From Methanocalculus chunghsingensis (lineage in GTDB: Archaea > Halobacteriota > Methanomicrobia > Methanomicrobiales > Methanocorpusculaceae): 64,000 bases of DNA. The notes beneath the pieces are model-generated. The model was not told where the DNA came from, did not search any database, and saw only the letters and a program-made list of their open reading frames with translations. A program made the translations under genes and the position numbers. This document shows positions 1 through 8,345 of this stretch, in pieces (position 1 is the first letter of the stretch; each line of letters opens with the position of its first letter). The stretch lies in assembly GCF_018132105.1 (NCBI RefSeq), contig NZ_JWHL01000005.1, forward strand, positions 1 through 64,000, in the 5' to 3' direction.

Positions 1-147
1 ACCGGGGGCCACATAATCCGCTGATTGTTTGGCACTCTCGCTGCTGTCACTTGCCGCGACAATAATCGTTGCAGCCGCAGCCAGCTGCACGATACTGAAG
101 ATCACTACCAGCACTATCAACAGTCTGGTGACATGTGTTCGTTTCAT
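1..147 (-). CDS. Secreted beta-helix family protein, N-terminal fragment (cut by window edge)
   Basis: The gene starts with ATG at 147 and runs off the left edge, leaving 49 codons. The visible part is a signal peptide (MKRTHVTRLLIVLVVIF..., Ala-rich cleavage region) followed by a segment beginning IIVAASDSSESAKQSADY. The same segment occurs in the secreted protein encoded at 979-2394, so the two are paralogues. From memory, this leader plus short segment is common at the start of pectate-lyase-like beta-helix surface proteins of Methanomicrobiales. The product is probably exported. Its full domain content cannot be seen. Confidence 0.75.
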   Translation of the reverse strand, partial: MKRTHVTRLLIVLVVIFSIVQLAAAATIIVAASDSSESAKQSADYVAPG

Positions 148-978
148 TAGATTCTTTTTTGTATATACTACATTATAAACTTATCTCTTTTAAAAAAACT
201 ATATTTTAGCTAGCTTTTAATTTTTTATTGTAATATTACGACTATTTTAACATTTAAGTAGTAATTTATGAAGGCATCTCACGTCACCCCTGACTAACGT
301 TGTAAGATGTTTCTTGCTTGTAATAAATGAGAACAAAAATCAATTTTTTCTAGATTTTATTGAAGAAAACCATTTTATTTCCAATCCTCATATCAATCTC
401 ACATTGAGGGTGACGCAGATTTTGTTGTAGTAGGATCTTTATAATCCATAATATTATTACATTATTCTTCCTTCAAGATCCATAAACGTAATCAGCACCA
501 AAAATTTTTAAACGAATTTTAGATTTTTTTTCTAAAATAAAGACCATAAATGTCAATAAAGTTTAGTAAACAATTTTTTTCCAGTGAATCCTGGAAAATG
601 TAGTTCGTGTGCGTGCCGCATGGTAAAAATGAATGTGGATTATAGAGTTTAAGAGTTTTTAGAGTATATTTATTCAAAATATATTAATTTTCAGACCTTT
701 AAAATTAATAATCTTTAAATATCATTAATATATTATAATCTCAAATCCAATAAGGATAAAAAAACAAAATAACCGGAGATCCGCTTCAGGATTGTATGGG
801 AGCTATGACCCGGCCACTCAGATATACTATTGAAGGTCCAAAATCATCTTTTTCTTATCTGGTTAAAACACGAAGAAATCATATCGAGGTAACGTTCCAT
901 TCATATCTATCAGAGAAATCCTATCATAATTTCCCTTATCAGCATTAATTCCTGCCAATTGGAGTGAAAATTTTTTAT
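148..978. other. AT-rich intergenic region without a convincing gene
   Basis: About 830 bases of strongly AT-rich sequence between two genes that both read leftward. It contains several TATA-like stretches, some of which could serve the truncated gene at the left edge. The only notable open frame is 50 codons at 796-948 on the plus strand (starts MGAMTRPLRY). It has no recognisable motif and no clear ribosome site. The stretch around 770-870 is less AT-rich than its surroundings and may be the remnant of a decayed gene. Nothing else is supported. Confidence 0.5.
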
Positions 979-2394
979 TTATGCCTGAGAAGTAATAATC
1001 CTGGCATTGACAAAGTCAATCTTCGCTCCATATACTGAGATATTATCAATGAAAACGAATGTTCCTTCAACAACATTATTGATACCGAATTCATATCCAT
1101 CGATTTTTGAATTTTTTATTATAATCCCAGAAGGATTACTAACTCCCTCTGTTATTGTAATACCGGATGTATTCATTGACATTGTTTCAGAATAGATATT
1201 AACCCCATCAATAACAACATCTATGGGATCTCCACTGTGGAAGTGAATCGGGTATACCTGGTTGACTAAGCTGGTTCCAGTGATCCTGGTACCGGATGGA
1301 TCAACGGGCATTGCCATTGCAACTCCCATCCATGAATCCGTATCACGAGAGTTTTCGATATGGAACCCACCGCCATAGGTGAGGAAGCCATAACGATTAT
1401 TTTCAGACGTACAATTGATCAGGTGCATATCATCACTTACCATGAAGCCTGCACCAAATATCGTTCGCTCATCTGTTTGTTTCCCTTTTTGATCGTTATT
1501 CCGGCTGACACAGTCGATGTACGTTACATTCTGTTTAATAGCCGGGAGGAATTGTCCATTGAAAGTCTTGGGGTTTTCAACATGGAATCCCGATTCCCAG
1601 TTTCCTTCTGCGGTACAATTGATTGCAACAAGATCAACAAGGTTGTTATTTTCGGCAAATAAGAACCCCGTAACCCACGGATTGTACCTGCTCTCCCGTC
1701 CACAATTAATCGCAACACAATCAATAAATCGTGTATTAATTATGTCCAGATATGAACCACCTGCATTCAGAACGAATCCTGTTGACCCGGCATCATACAC
1801 TTTACAGTTGTTAAATTCAATATTCTCGATATTTTTATTATACCCGGGTAACGAACCTCCATGAACATAAAAGACCCCTTCAATGCTCGAGTCGCCTATG
1901 CCGGTGACGTTCCTGACGGTGACGTGGCCAACACGAATCGTGACGACCCCCTTATAGGGATAACTATAATTCTCCCCGGATACATGGAAGTCTCTCAGTG
2001 TTACACCTTCATTGATAACACTGAGGTGCGCGTCATTCTTTACAAATTTTATAAATGTCTTCGTTTCTCCCTCGCCGCGTAGCGTTGTCAATTCTTTCGG
2101 CCTTATACTTCTTTCACAGATATACGTACCTTCCATCAGGAGCACTTCTCCACCTGACGAGGGTACAGCGTTTAATGCTTCCTGAATAGTCAGGTGATCA
2201 TTGACACCGGGGGCCACATAATCCGCCGATTGTTTGGCACTCTCGCTGCTGTCACTTGCAGCGACAATTATTATTTCTGCATGTTCCGGTTGATTATCAT
2301 TAGATATATCAATAAAAAAGTTATATATAAAAATCATAATCAGCATTAGAACCGTAAGATGCACCTTCATCTTTACGGAATATATAGTTATCAT
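979..2394 (-). CDS. Secreted right-handed beta-helix (pectate-lyase-like) surface protein
   Basis: A 471-residue exported protein. An N-terminal hydrophobic segment (about residues 11-27) acts as signal peptide or anchor. The segment shared with the gene at 1-147 follows, then a short coil-building lead-in (TIQEALNAVPSSGGEVLL) that typifies parallel beta-helix proteins. The rest is a series of roughly 22-25-residue rungs rich in N, V, I and G with recurring NCTAEGN and DCVSRNN type turns. No catalytic residues can be assigned, so binding or structural surface function is as likely as glycan lyase activity. The start is uncertain: ATG at 2394 or the internal ATG at 2370 (MKVHLTVL). A TATA-like ACTATATA lies between them and favours the shorter form. 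The gene stands alone, divergent from the nucleotide-sugar operon at 2640. Confidence 0.75.
   Translation of the reverse strand: MITIYSVKMKVHLTVLMLIMIFIYNFFIDISNDNQPEHAEIIIVAASDSSESAKQSADYVAPGVNDHLTIQEALNAVPSSGGEVLLMEGTYICERSIRPKELTTLRGEGETKTFIKFVKNDAHLSVINEGVTLRDFHVSGENYSYPYKGVVTIRVGHVTVRNVTGIGDSSIEGVFYVHGGSLPGYNKNIENIEFNNCKVYDAGSTGFVLNAGGSYLDIINTRFIDCVAINCGRESRYNPWVTGFLFAENNNLVDLVAINCTAEGNWESGFHVENPKTFNGQFLPAIKQNVTYIDCVSRNNDQKGKQTDERTIFGAGFMVSDDMHLINCTSENNRYGFLTYGGGFHIENSRDTDSWMGVAMAMPVDPSGTRITGTSLVNQVYPIHFHSGDPIDVVIDGVNIYSETMSMNTSGITITEGVSNPSGIIIKNSKIDGYEFGINNVVEGTFVFIDNISVYGAKIDFVNARIITSQA
2206..2266. repeat. Direct repeat of 1-61: shared leader segment of two paralogues
   Basis: Bases 2206-2266 match bases 1-61 with only a few mismatches, for example at the base equivalent to position 22. 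Both copies encode the same stretch after the signal peptide (VAASDSSESAKQSADY) in minus-strand genes. The high nucleotide identity between copies about 2.2 kb apart suggests recent duplication or gene conversion within this surface-protein family. The segment could act as a recombination point that swaps downstream domains. Confidence 0.7.
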
Positions 2395-2639
2395 ATATAA
2401 TAGATTTGTTTCAGCTTAGTGTCGTCATCTGATATGCTCGTTCGCTTGTATTGTTTTATAATGATATGATATCAATTTGTGAGAGAATTAATAATACTAT
2501 AATAAAATTTATAATTATATAATTGCTATATGCCAGTACCTGAAAATTAATCAAATGATGAATAAAATAACTATTACATACAAATAAATATGTAAAAGTT
2601 ATAATAAAAAGCATCTGATAGATTTGAGGCGATGACTTC

Positions 2640-3629
2640 ATGAATTGGAATAATAAAAATGTATTGGTTACTGGTGCCGGAGGATTCATTGGGAGCCATC
2701 TGGTTGATGAACTGGTTCGAAGAGGGGCAGATGTCACCGCATTTCTCCATTACAATGCAAGGAATGATTGGGGGATGCTTGATGATCGATATAATGAAAA
2801 TGATGATCGGGTCTCAGTCGTTATGGGGGATGTGACGGACGGCTTTGCAGTTTCTCATGCGATCGAGGGTCAGGATATTGTATTTCACTTAGCGGCATTG
2901 ATTGGCATTCCATACTCATACATCGCTCCAGAATCGTATATTAATACAAACGTCATGGGAACACTCAATGTCCTTGAGGCCTGCCGCAGACATGATGTCG
3001 GAAAGATAGTGCATACCTCCACAAGTGAGGTATATGGTACTGCACAATATACTCCAATAAATGAAAAACATCCACTGCATGGGCAATCACCGTATTCTGC
3101 AAGTAAAATTGCCGCTGATAAGATTGCAGAATCATATTATTGCTCATTCAGCCTCCCGGTCGCAACGCTGCGACCTTTCAATACTTTTGGTCCACGGCAG
3201 TCAAATCGCGCAGTCATTCCGACCATAATAACTCAGGCACTGACATCCGACAGAATCAGTTTGGGTTCACTCACACCAGTACGTGATCTGACCTATGTTT
3301 CAGATACCGTCCAGGCATTCCTCCGAATGGCTGAATGTGATTCTGCAGTAGGATTGACAATTAATGCTGGCAATGGCAAGGGGATTACGATTGGCGAACT
3401 AGCAGCTAAGATAGTCACTCAAATCAATCCCGAAGCCCAAATAATTAACAATGATGAGCGGATCCGCCCTGAAAAAAGTGAAGTGAGAGTTCTCGTCTGT
3501 GATAATTCTGCTGCTGAAGAGATTCTTGGTTGGAAGCCATCCATATCACTTGACGAGGGGCTCAGAAAGACGGTGGACTGGATGAAAGAACATATCACAT
3601 CCTATAAACCGGGGATGTATTCAGTCTGA
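2640..3629 (+). CDS. NAD-dependent 4,6-dehydratase, LegB-like (extended SDR family)
   Basis: This 329-residue extended short-chain dehydrogenase acts on a nucleotide sugar. The Rossmann motif GAGGFIG (residues 12-18) binds NAD. The active site has TSE (128-130) and Tyr152-x3-Lys156 (YSASK). RPFNTFGPRQS and a C-terminal WKPSISLDEGL segment are typical of the family. The overall pattern closely recalls the bacterial LegB group (nucleotide-sugar 4,6-dehydratases of legionaminic acid-type pathways), so the product is probably a 4-keto-6-deoxy sugar nucleotide. It is first in an operon with a sugar nucleotidyltransferase and an RMD-like reductase. No legC, legI or legF homologue is present here, so legionaminic acid is not established as the end product. 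GDP-mannose dehydratase is an alternative. Confidence 0.85.
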   Translation: MNWNNKNVLVTGAGGFIGSHLVDELVRRGADVTAFLHYNARNDWGMLDDRYNENDDRVSVVMGDVTDGFAVSHAIEGQDIVFHLAALIGIPYSYIAPESYINTNVMGTLNVLEACRRHDVGKIVHTSTSEVYGTAQYTPINEKHPLHGQSPYSASKIAADKIAESYYCSFSLPVATLRPFNTFGPRQSNRAVIPTIITQALTSDRISLGSLTPVRDLTYVSDTVQAFLRMAECDSAVGLTINAGNGKGITIGELAAKIVTQINPEAQIINNDERIRPEKSEVRVLVCDNSAAEEILGWKPSISLDEGLRKTVDWMKEHITSYKPGMYSV

Positions 3630-3638
3630 GGCATTATC

Positions 3639-4343
3639 ATGCAGGCAGTTATTCTTGCAGGAGGCCGGGGAAGGCGCCTATACCCGTACACAACAGTACT
3701 ACCAAAACCGCTGATGCCAATTGGAGACATCCCAATCCTTGAAGTGATCCTCCATCAGTTAGAAAAATATGGTTTTGATGACATTATTATTTCCACCGGG
3801 TACCTCCACAGTCTTATTCGGGCATACCTTGGGGGGACATCACATCCAGGACTTTCAATCAGGTACAGCCATGAGGAGGAGCCTCTTGGGACAATAGCAC
3901 CTCTCCATCTGATACAGAATCTCGAAGAAACATTTCTCGTTATGAACGGGGACCTCCTGACAAATCTGAACTATCGGCAGCTTATCGATTTTCATAAAGA
4001 AAAAAATGCAATTGCAACGATAGCAACCTACGCAAGGGATACAAAAATTGATTTTGGTATACTTGAACACGATGTTGATGGCCGAATCAATAAATTCTGG
4101 GAGAAGCCGGTGTATCACTTTGAGGTGAGTATGGGAGTGTATGTGTTAGAGCGTGAGATTCTGAATATGATTCCCAAGAATCCACCCTTTGGATTTGACG
4201 ACCTTATGTATACGTTAACAGATAGGAAAGATCCAGTCTATAGTTATCCATTTGATGGTTATTGGCTTGATATTGGAAGACCAGACGATTATGAGCGAGC
4301 CATCGTCGAATTTGAGGAGATGAAGGAGATTTTCCTGAAATGA
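3639..4343 (+). CDS. Sugar-1-phosphate nucleotidyltransferase
   Basis: A 234-residue GT-A-like NTP transferase that activates a sugar 1-phosphate to an NDP-sugar. The signature LAGGRGRRL followed by PKPLMPIGD (residues 6-30) is the nucleotide-binding loop and catalytic Lys. MNGDLL (about 106-111) supplies the metal-binding Asp. It lacks the left-handed beta-helix of long RmlA/GlmU forms and the CBS domains of PtmE, so it is a minimal single-domain type, closest to mannose-1-phosphate or heptose-1-phosphate guanylyltransferases. It starts nine bases after the LegB-like gene and overlaps the next gene by ATGA, so the three are probably co-translated. Sugar and nucleotide specificity cannot be read from the sequence. 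Confidence 0.85.
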   Translation: MQAVILAGGRGRRLYPYTTVLPKPLMPIGDIPILEVILHQLEKYGFDDIIISTGYLHSLIRAYLGGTSHPGLSIRYSHEEEPLGTIAPLHLIQNLEETFLVMNGDLLTNLNYRQLIDFHKEKNAIATIATYARDTKIDFGILEHDVDGRINKFWEKPVYHFEVSMGVYVLEREILNMIPKNPPFGFDDLMYTLTDRKDPVYSYPFDGYWLDIGRPDDYERAIVEFEEMKEIFLK

Positions 4344-5257
4344 ATGTTCTCATTACCGGAGCGTCCGGCTTTACGGGTTTCTATTTAATCAGGCACCTTC
4401 TCTCACATAACGAGGGGGTTAATCATATCTGGGGGCTTAGCCGTCGGTTACCTCTGAAGTCTCATGCCGGATTTACCGCAGTTCGTCTGGATCTCAGCAA
4501 TAAAAAGGAAGTTGAGGATAAAATCGATGAGATCAAACCGGATGCGATTATTCACCTTGCCGGTCAGAATCATGGAGATCTACCTGATCTCATGTACGCA
4601 AACGTTGTCAATACCGGTTGGCTTCTCGATGCGGTACGAAAGAATGCGCCAGAATCACGGGTTCTTGTCATCGGCTCCTCAGCAGAATATGGGTATGCAG
4701 GTAATAAACTGATTTCTGAAGACACCCCCCTTCAGCCGACTGGGGTTTATGGAGTCACCAAGGTAGCCCAGGACATCCTCGCGCTTCAATATTACCGTGC
4801 CTATAATCTCAAAGTGTCAGTTGCCCGCCCATTTAATCTGATTGGGCCTGGGCAGCCGGATACCTTCATCTGTGGTAAGCTTGTGAAACAGGCGCTAGAA
4901 ATCAGAGCAGGTAAAAGAATATGTTTCGAATGTGCAGGGGGAAACACACGCCGGGATTTTATTGATGTTCGCGATGTGGTAGATGCATACTGGAAACTTA
5001 TCTCTCACCCACACTTCACTGATCGGATTGCCGGAAATACATTCAATATCGGTTCCGGAAGTAGCTATTCCATTTCTGAACTAATTCATATCATGTCAGA
5101 AATTTTAGGCAAGACATGGCCATGCATAATGGGGGAGATGGAAAATGAACTTATTCCCAGCCAAATCACAGATATAACCCGTTTAACAAGTGAAATCGAA
5201 TGGAAACCCTCCTTCACGATTCATCAGTCAATAAAAGATATGATGGAAACAATATAA
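4340..5257 (+). CDS. NAD(P)-dependent sugar epimerase/reductase, RMD-like
   Basis: A 305-residue extended SDR. The N-terminal GASGFTG motif (residues 7-13) binds NAD(P), SSAEYG carries the Ser, and Tyr-Gly-Val-Thr-Lys is the YxxxK catalytic pair. The sequence style (VARPFNLIGPGQ, RRDFIDVRDVVDAY, a WKPSF segment near the end) resembles GDP-4-keto-6-deoxy-D-mannose reductases (RMD). It would reduce the 4-keto group made by the upstream dehydratase, finishing a 6-deoxyhexose nucleotide. The ATGA overlap with the nucleotidyltransferase indicates translational coupling. The likely use is S-layer or exopolysaccharide glycosylation, inferred from the neighbouring surface-protein genes. Confidence 0.8.
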   Translation: MNVLITGASGFTGFYLIRHLLSHNEGVNHIWGLSRRLPLKSHAGFTAVRLDLSNKKEVEDKIDEIKPDAIIHLAGQNHGDLPDLMYANVVNTGWLLDAVRKNAPESRVLVIGSSAEYGYAGNKLISEDTPLQPTGVYGVTKVAQDILALQYYRAYNLKVSVARPFNLIGPGQPDTFICGKLVKQALEIRAGKRICFECAGGNTRRDFIDVRDVVDAYWKLISHPHFTDRIAGNTFNIGSGSSYSISELIHIMSEILGKTWPCIMGEMENELIPSQITDITRLTSEIEWKPSFTIHQSIKDMMETI

Positions 5258-5452
5258 CAGTCTAACAATTGTTACAAAATCTAATCTTTGAATTTTTAAG
5301 CAAGAGAACTGCTCCTTTTCCCGAGAACATCTGACCCGATTGTTCCAATATGGCATCCATTCCTCAGCCAGTCGCGGAAGGGCCATCGGCAGCAATAACG
5401 GATGAGGGTACTCGTACAGACAGGCGATTAGATAATCCAAGAATTTAGGCAA
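5228..5452 (-). CDS. Unidentified small ORF, possible gene fragment
   Basis: A 74-codon frame (MPKFLDYLIACLYEYPHP...) in the gap between the nucleotide-sugar operon and the first surface-protein gene. It overlaps the end of the RMD-like gene by about 30 bases. The first 40 residues have a plausible protein composition (Trp, Tyr, Pro, charged residues), but the C-terminal third falls in AT-rich intergenic sequence and looks non-coding. It could be the stump of a transferred or deleted gene. No family is recognised, and it may be chance. Confidence 0.25.
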   Translation of the reverse strand: MPKFLDYLIACLYEYPHPLLLPMALPRLAEEWMPYWNNRVRCSREKEQFSCLKIQRLDFVTIVRLLYCFHHIFY

Positions 5453-5505
5453 AAGATGAAAGGAGAGAAGGATTTTGTGCTTTTGATAGCGCCATCCCCC
5501 CTCTC

Positions 5506-5512
5506 AAAAAAA
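5506..5512 (-). terminator. T7 terminator after the 5517-6728 gene
   Basis: Seven consecutive A on the plus strand, read as T7 on the coding strand, lie a few bases past the stop codon. Oligo-T tracts without a stem are the normal archaeal transcription stop. Confidence 0.6.
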
Positions 5513-5516
5513 GTGT

Positions 5517-6728
5517 TTATCCCCTCTTCCGCACACCCATCAGAAGGAGCCCCGCAACCCCTGTAGTAAGGATTGCGACAAGGCCTCCTGCAGACTTCTC
5601 AGCCGCAGGCGCCTCGGTCGGGGGGACCTCATTCAGCGGAGCATCGGAGGTCACCGGCGGGGTTGCCGGCCCCTCTGTCACAACCGGGGCAGGATCATCA
5701 GAGTGATAACTCATCATCGCATACTGGCCGCCCCCGGAGATCTCCACAACCAGGGAGGAGCCCTCAACCCGTGATGGAACGATAGTCCATCCACCATCCC
5801 TGTATGCAGCGATGAACGGTGTGCCGGCATCCCCATCCATCACAAACGAGAGGCGGGCAGGGGGCTGGAAGGAGATACCTGTCGGGGAGATGATATATGA
5901 ACCGGATAAAGCGATCCAGTCGGCCGGGATATTAACCGGTTCGGACTGGATGATCCGGATGTCATCCGGGGAGGCCCAGGTCACCGATGAAGCCACAGTC
6001 TGAAGCCATACAATCCCGTCAAGTGAACTGACAGAGACCTGGTCGACAGGGACAGGCGTTGTTGTGCCACCTGAGCTTCCGGAACTACCACCGGTTGGTG
6101 GTGCTGTCGTCGGCGTGGGGGTGACCGTCGGTGTCCCGATGGTAATCTGCTGGTTCATCGCTTCACTCCCATCCACCAGGACGATGATCCGGGCCGATCC
6201 GTCCGAGATACCTTCCAGCCCAAAGGTGATCGATCCTGCATCAGGTCCCTTCTTGGTGCCGGAGAGTTCAAGCATCATATCGACATAATCGGAACCATCA
6301 ACCGGCTTTCCGAACGCCTTGAGGACCTCGATGGTGCCCGACGGGATAGCATCAAGGCTCTGGGTGATCCGCACCTCTCCGGTCTGCGTCCGCTGGGTCA
6401 TCCGCTTGATGGTATCACCATCAGATGCCTCAAGGCCAGCTTCGGTCACCGGAGAAGCAAGGAGAAGGACACGCGGACTTTCCATCCCGAACGGTACACT
6501 TACCTGGTTGGACTGGTAGGTGAATGTTGACGCTCCATCAAGCTCGATGGCAGCCTCCATCCTGAGCGCAAAGATACTGCCATCCTGGAGTCCTGAGATC
6601 CCGATGGTGATCGTATCCCCTTCCTCAATCTGCTCCGGGCTGATCGTGACCGAGACTGCTGAAGCCTGGGCAACAAGAGCGAGAAGGAGAAGGCATACTG
6701 TAAAAACAGTGATTCTATATTGTCTCAT
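5517..6728 (-). CDS. Membrane-anchored surface protein with a domain shared with the 8346-9140 dockerin protein
   Basis: About 403 residues if ATG at 6728 is used, which puts a clean signal peptide (MRQYRITVFTVCLLLLALVAQ) at the N-terminus. The frame stays open to 6794. The first ~190 mature residues (VSVTISPEQIEEGDTITIGI...) form a beta-rich domain clearly homologous to the one encoded at 8346-9140. A Thr/Pro/Ser-Gly linker follows, then a second domain resembling the membrane-proximal domain of the 9231-12392 product, an acidic Pro-rich stalk, and a C-terminal membrane helix ending in the stop-transfer residues RKRG. It is therefore a tethered extracellular protein. No catalytic motif was seen. 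It belongs to the surface locus that extends to 24.3 kb. Confidence 0.8.
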   Translation of the reverse strand: MRQYRITVFTVCLLLLALVAQASAVSVTISPEQIEEGDTITIGISGLQDGSIFALRMEAAIELDGASTFTYQSNQVSVPFGMESPRVLLLASPVTEAGLEASDGDTIKRMTQRTQTGEVRITQSLDAIPSGTIEVLKAFGKPVDGSDYVDMMLELSGTKKGPDAGSITFGLEGISDGSARIIVLVDGSEAMNQQITIGTPTVTPTPTTAPPTGGSSGSSGGTTTPVPVDQVSVSSLDGIVWLQTVASSVTWASPDDIRIIQSEPVNIPADWIALSGSYIISPTGISFQPPARLSFVMDGDAGTPFIAAYRDGGWTIVPSRVEGSSLVVEISGGGQYAMMSYHSDDPAPVVTEGPATPPVTSDAPLNEVPPTEAPAAEKSAGGLVAILTTGVAGLLLMGVRKRG

Positions 6729-6828
6729 ATCATCACGTACCTGAGATTTTGATCGCACGCTATCTAATCTTTCCGGTAGATCTCCTGTATACAAAGAGAG
6801 GCTTCCGTTCTCTCCGGGTTTTTTGGAT

Positions 6829-6840
6829 GGTATGCATACC
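6829..6840. promoter_or_regulatory. Perfect 12-bp palindrome GGTATGCATACC in a divergent promoter region
   Basis: The palindrome lies between the leftward surface-protein gene (start 6728) and the rightward gene at 6876. An AT-rich TATA-like element (AATATATAATA, about 6862-6872) is just before the rightward start. Position and symmetry fit a repressor or activator operator acting on one or both genes. This is inference from symmetry only. Confidence 0.35.
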
Positions 6841-6875
6841 TTAACGATTCATGCCATACAGAATATATAATACGT

Positions 6876-8345
6876 ATGAAGCAGAGGGTCAGGCATTACT
6901 ATCATGGCATCGGAACCATCAGAGAGGAGCGTGGTGCCGAAACACTCGTTTCGTTTGATAACGGGGAGTCTCTCCGGGTATACACCATGACCCTCACTCC
7001 CATCAGGGATGAGAAGACAGAGACTGCCATCTCCCAGCCTCCCGACCAGGACACCCATCCCCACGCTATCCCACCCGAAGAGGCGAAGACAGACACCCTC
7101 CTCTTCACCAGGGATACTGCATACAAAGAAGAGACATCCCCGGCGACTGAAAAGAAAACCTCAGGAAAGAAGGGGAGAACGATCCCCCCTCAGGTACCAG
7201 AGACGAACAGGAATGACACCTATCTCACGATGATCGTGCTGATCATCGGTATCATCTTCATATCCGCGGTGATCATCACCACCACCCCGGAACCACCGGA
7301 GGAGATCCCGATCACCAATAGTAACAGTGCCATCAACCAGAGCCAGCCGGCGGTCTGGGGGATGCTTGAGGACTACTTCGGCAGATCCGTGATCGTCATC
7401 AATGCAACACCAAATCTGCCACCGGAAGCGCCGGATGATACGGCCGACCCTGTGATTGAGTACGACGATGAGCTCTTTATTCAGACGATAACCGCAGGTG
7501 CCGTCCCCCTCACCATCATCAGCATGCATACCATCATCGCCATCGATCAGTCAAACGCACAGATCCTTGCCCAGAACATCGAGAGCCTGCAGACAATCGC
7601 CGGTGAGAACTTCGGAAAGGTCAGTAAAATGAGGGTCTCCAGGGGGCAGATCGAGCGGAAAGAAGACTTCCAGCATGCAATGCTCGAGTTCATCTCTGCC
7701 TCCTCGTATCTGCGGCGTGGACTCCCGGCCTCAGATAGTGAGAGGCGGGAAGCACTGAATTACCTGGCAACAGGAACCGAGCGGCTTGATGCCGCCCTCC
7801 GCGATATCAATCTCGATATCGAGAGCCTTACTGAAAGGGACCTCTATGCGGTTGAATTATCGACACTCAGCGCACCGACAAAACCTGATGATCTCCTCGC
7901 TCTTGGAACACCATTCATCTACAAGGATGCCACAGAGAGTAACGAGATCTCGATCTACCCAAGGTACGCACGCCGGCAGACGACAATCTGGTATGATGAT
8001 GCTGCGGGAACCGGGCACCTCACCGCCGGTGAGGGAAAGACCTTCATGATAATCCTCATTCAGGTGACACACCGAGGAAACCTTGATGGACGGCGGTATA
8101 CCATCCAGACACCACAACCTGCTGCATTCACCCTTCATGGCGGCGGGGAAACATTCACCCCTGTGCAGACGGTCGCACATACGTCGCTTGGGGAAATGTA
8201 CCGGCCATTCACACTAAACAGGAAGGAGAGTCGCCAGAGCTCTATACTCTTCGAGGTGCCATACAGCCTGAGCCCGCTTGATGCTCATCTCTCGATTAAT
8301 CTTGGATCAACCTGGGGAACGCCGGCATGGGATCTGAAAGAATAA
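6876..8345 (+). CDS. Single-pass membrane protein with C-terminal DUF4352-like domain
   Basis: A 489-residue protein. Residues 1-47 form a small beta-rich cytoplasmic domain with a KOW/SH3-like look (HGIGTIREERGAETLVSFDNG). A charged, Pro-rich linker and one membrane helix (about 119-140, MIVLIIGIIFISAVIIT) follow. The large C-terminal part is outside: a helical region (about 210-320) and then an immunoglobulin-like beta domain (IWYDDAAGTGHLTAGEGKTF... to the end) resembling DUF4352. Function is unknown; sensing or anchoring at the envelope is possible. It is the only rightward gene within the surface locus and its stop abuts the end of the convergent dockerin gene at 8346. A TATA-like element sits unusually close to the ATG, so the true start is uncertain. 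Confidence 0.7.
   Translation: MKQRVRHYYHGIGTIREERGAETLVSFDNGESLRVYTMTLTPIRDEKTETAISQPPDQDTHPHAIPPEEAKTDTLLFTRDTAYKEETSPATEKKTSGKKGRTIPPQVPETNRNDTYLTMIVLIIGIIFISAVIITTTPEPPEEIPITNSNSAINQSQPAVWGMLEDYFGRSVIVINATPNLPPEAPDDTADPVIEYDDELFIQTITAGAVPLTIISMHTIIAIDQSNAQILAQNIESLQTIAGENFGKVSKMRVSRGQIERKEDFQHAMLEFISASSYLRRGLPASDSERREALNYLATGTERLDAALRDINLDIESLTERDLYAVELSTLSAPTKPDDLLALGTPFIYKDATESNEISIYPRYARRQTTIWYDDAAGTGHLTAGEGKTFMIILIQVTHRGNLDGRRYTIQTPQPAAFTLHGGGETFTPVQTVAHTSLGEMYRPFTLNRKESRQSSILFEVPYSLSPLDAHLSINLGSTWGTPAWDLKE

Noticed and set aside
1007-2082. Several plus-strand open frames within the beta-helix gene
   Set aside because: They are antisense shadows of a clear secreted protein with signal peptide and repeat pattern, and have no start signals.
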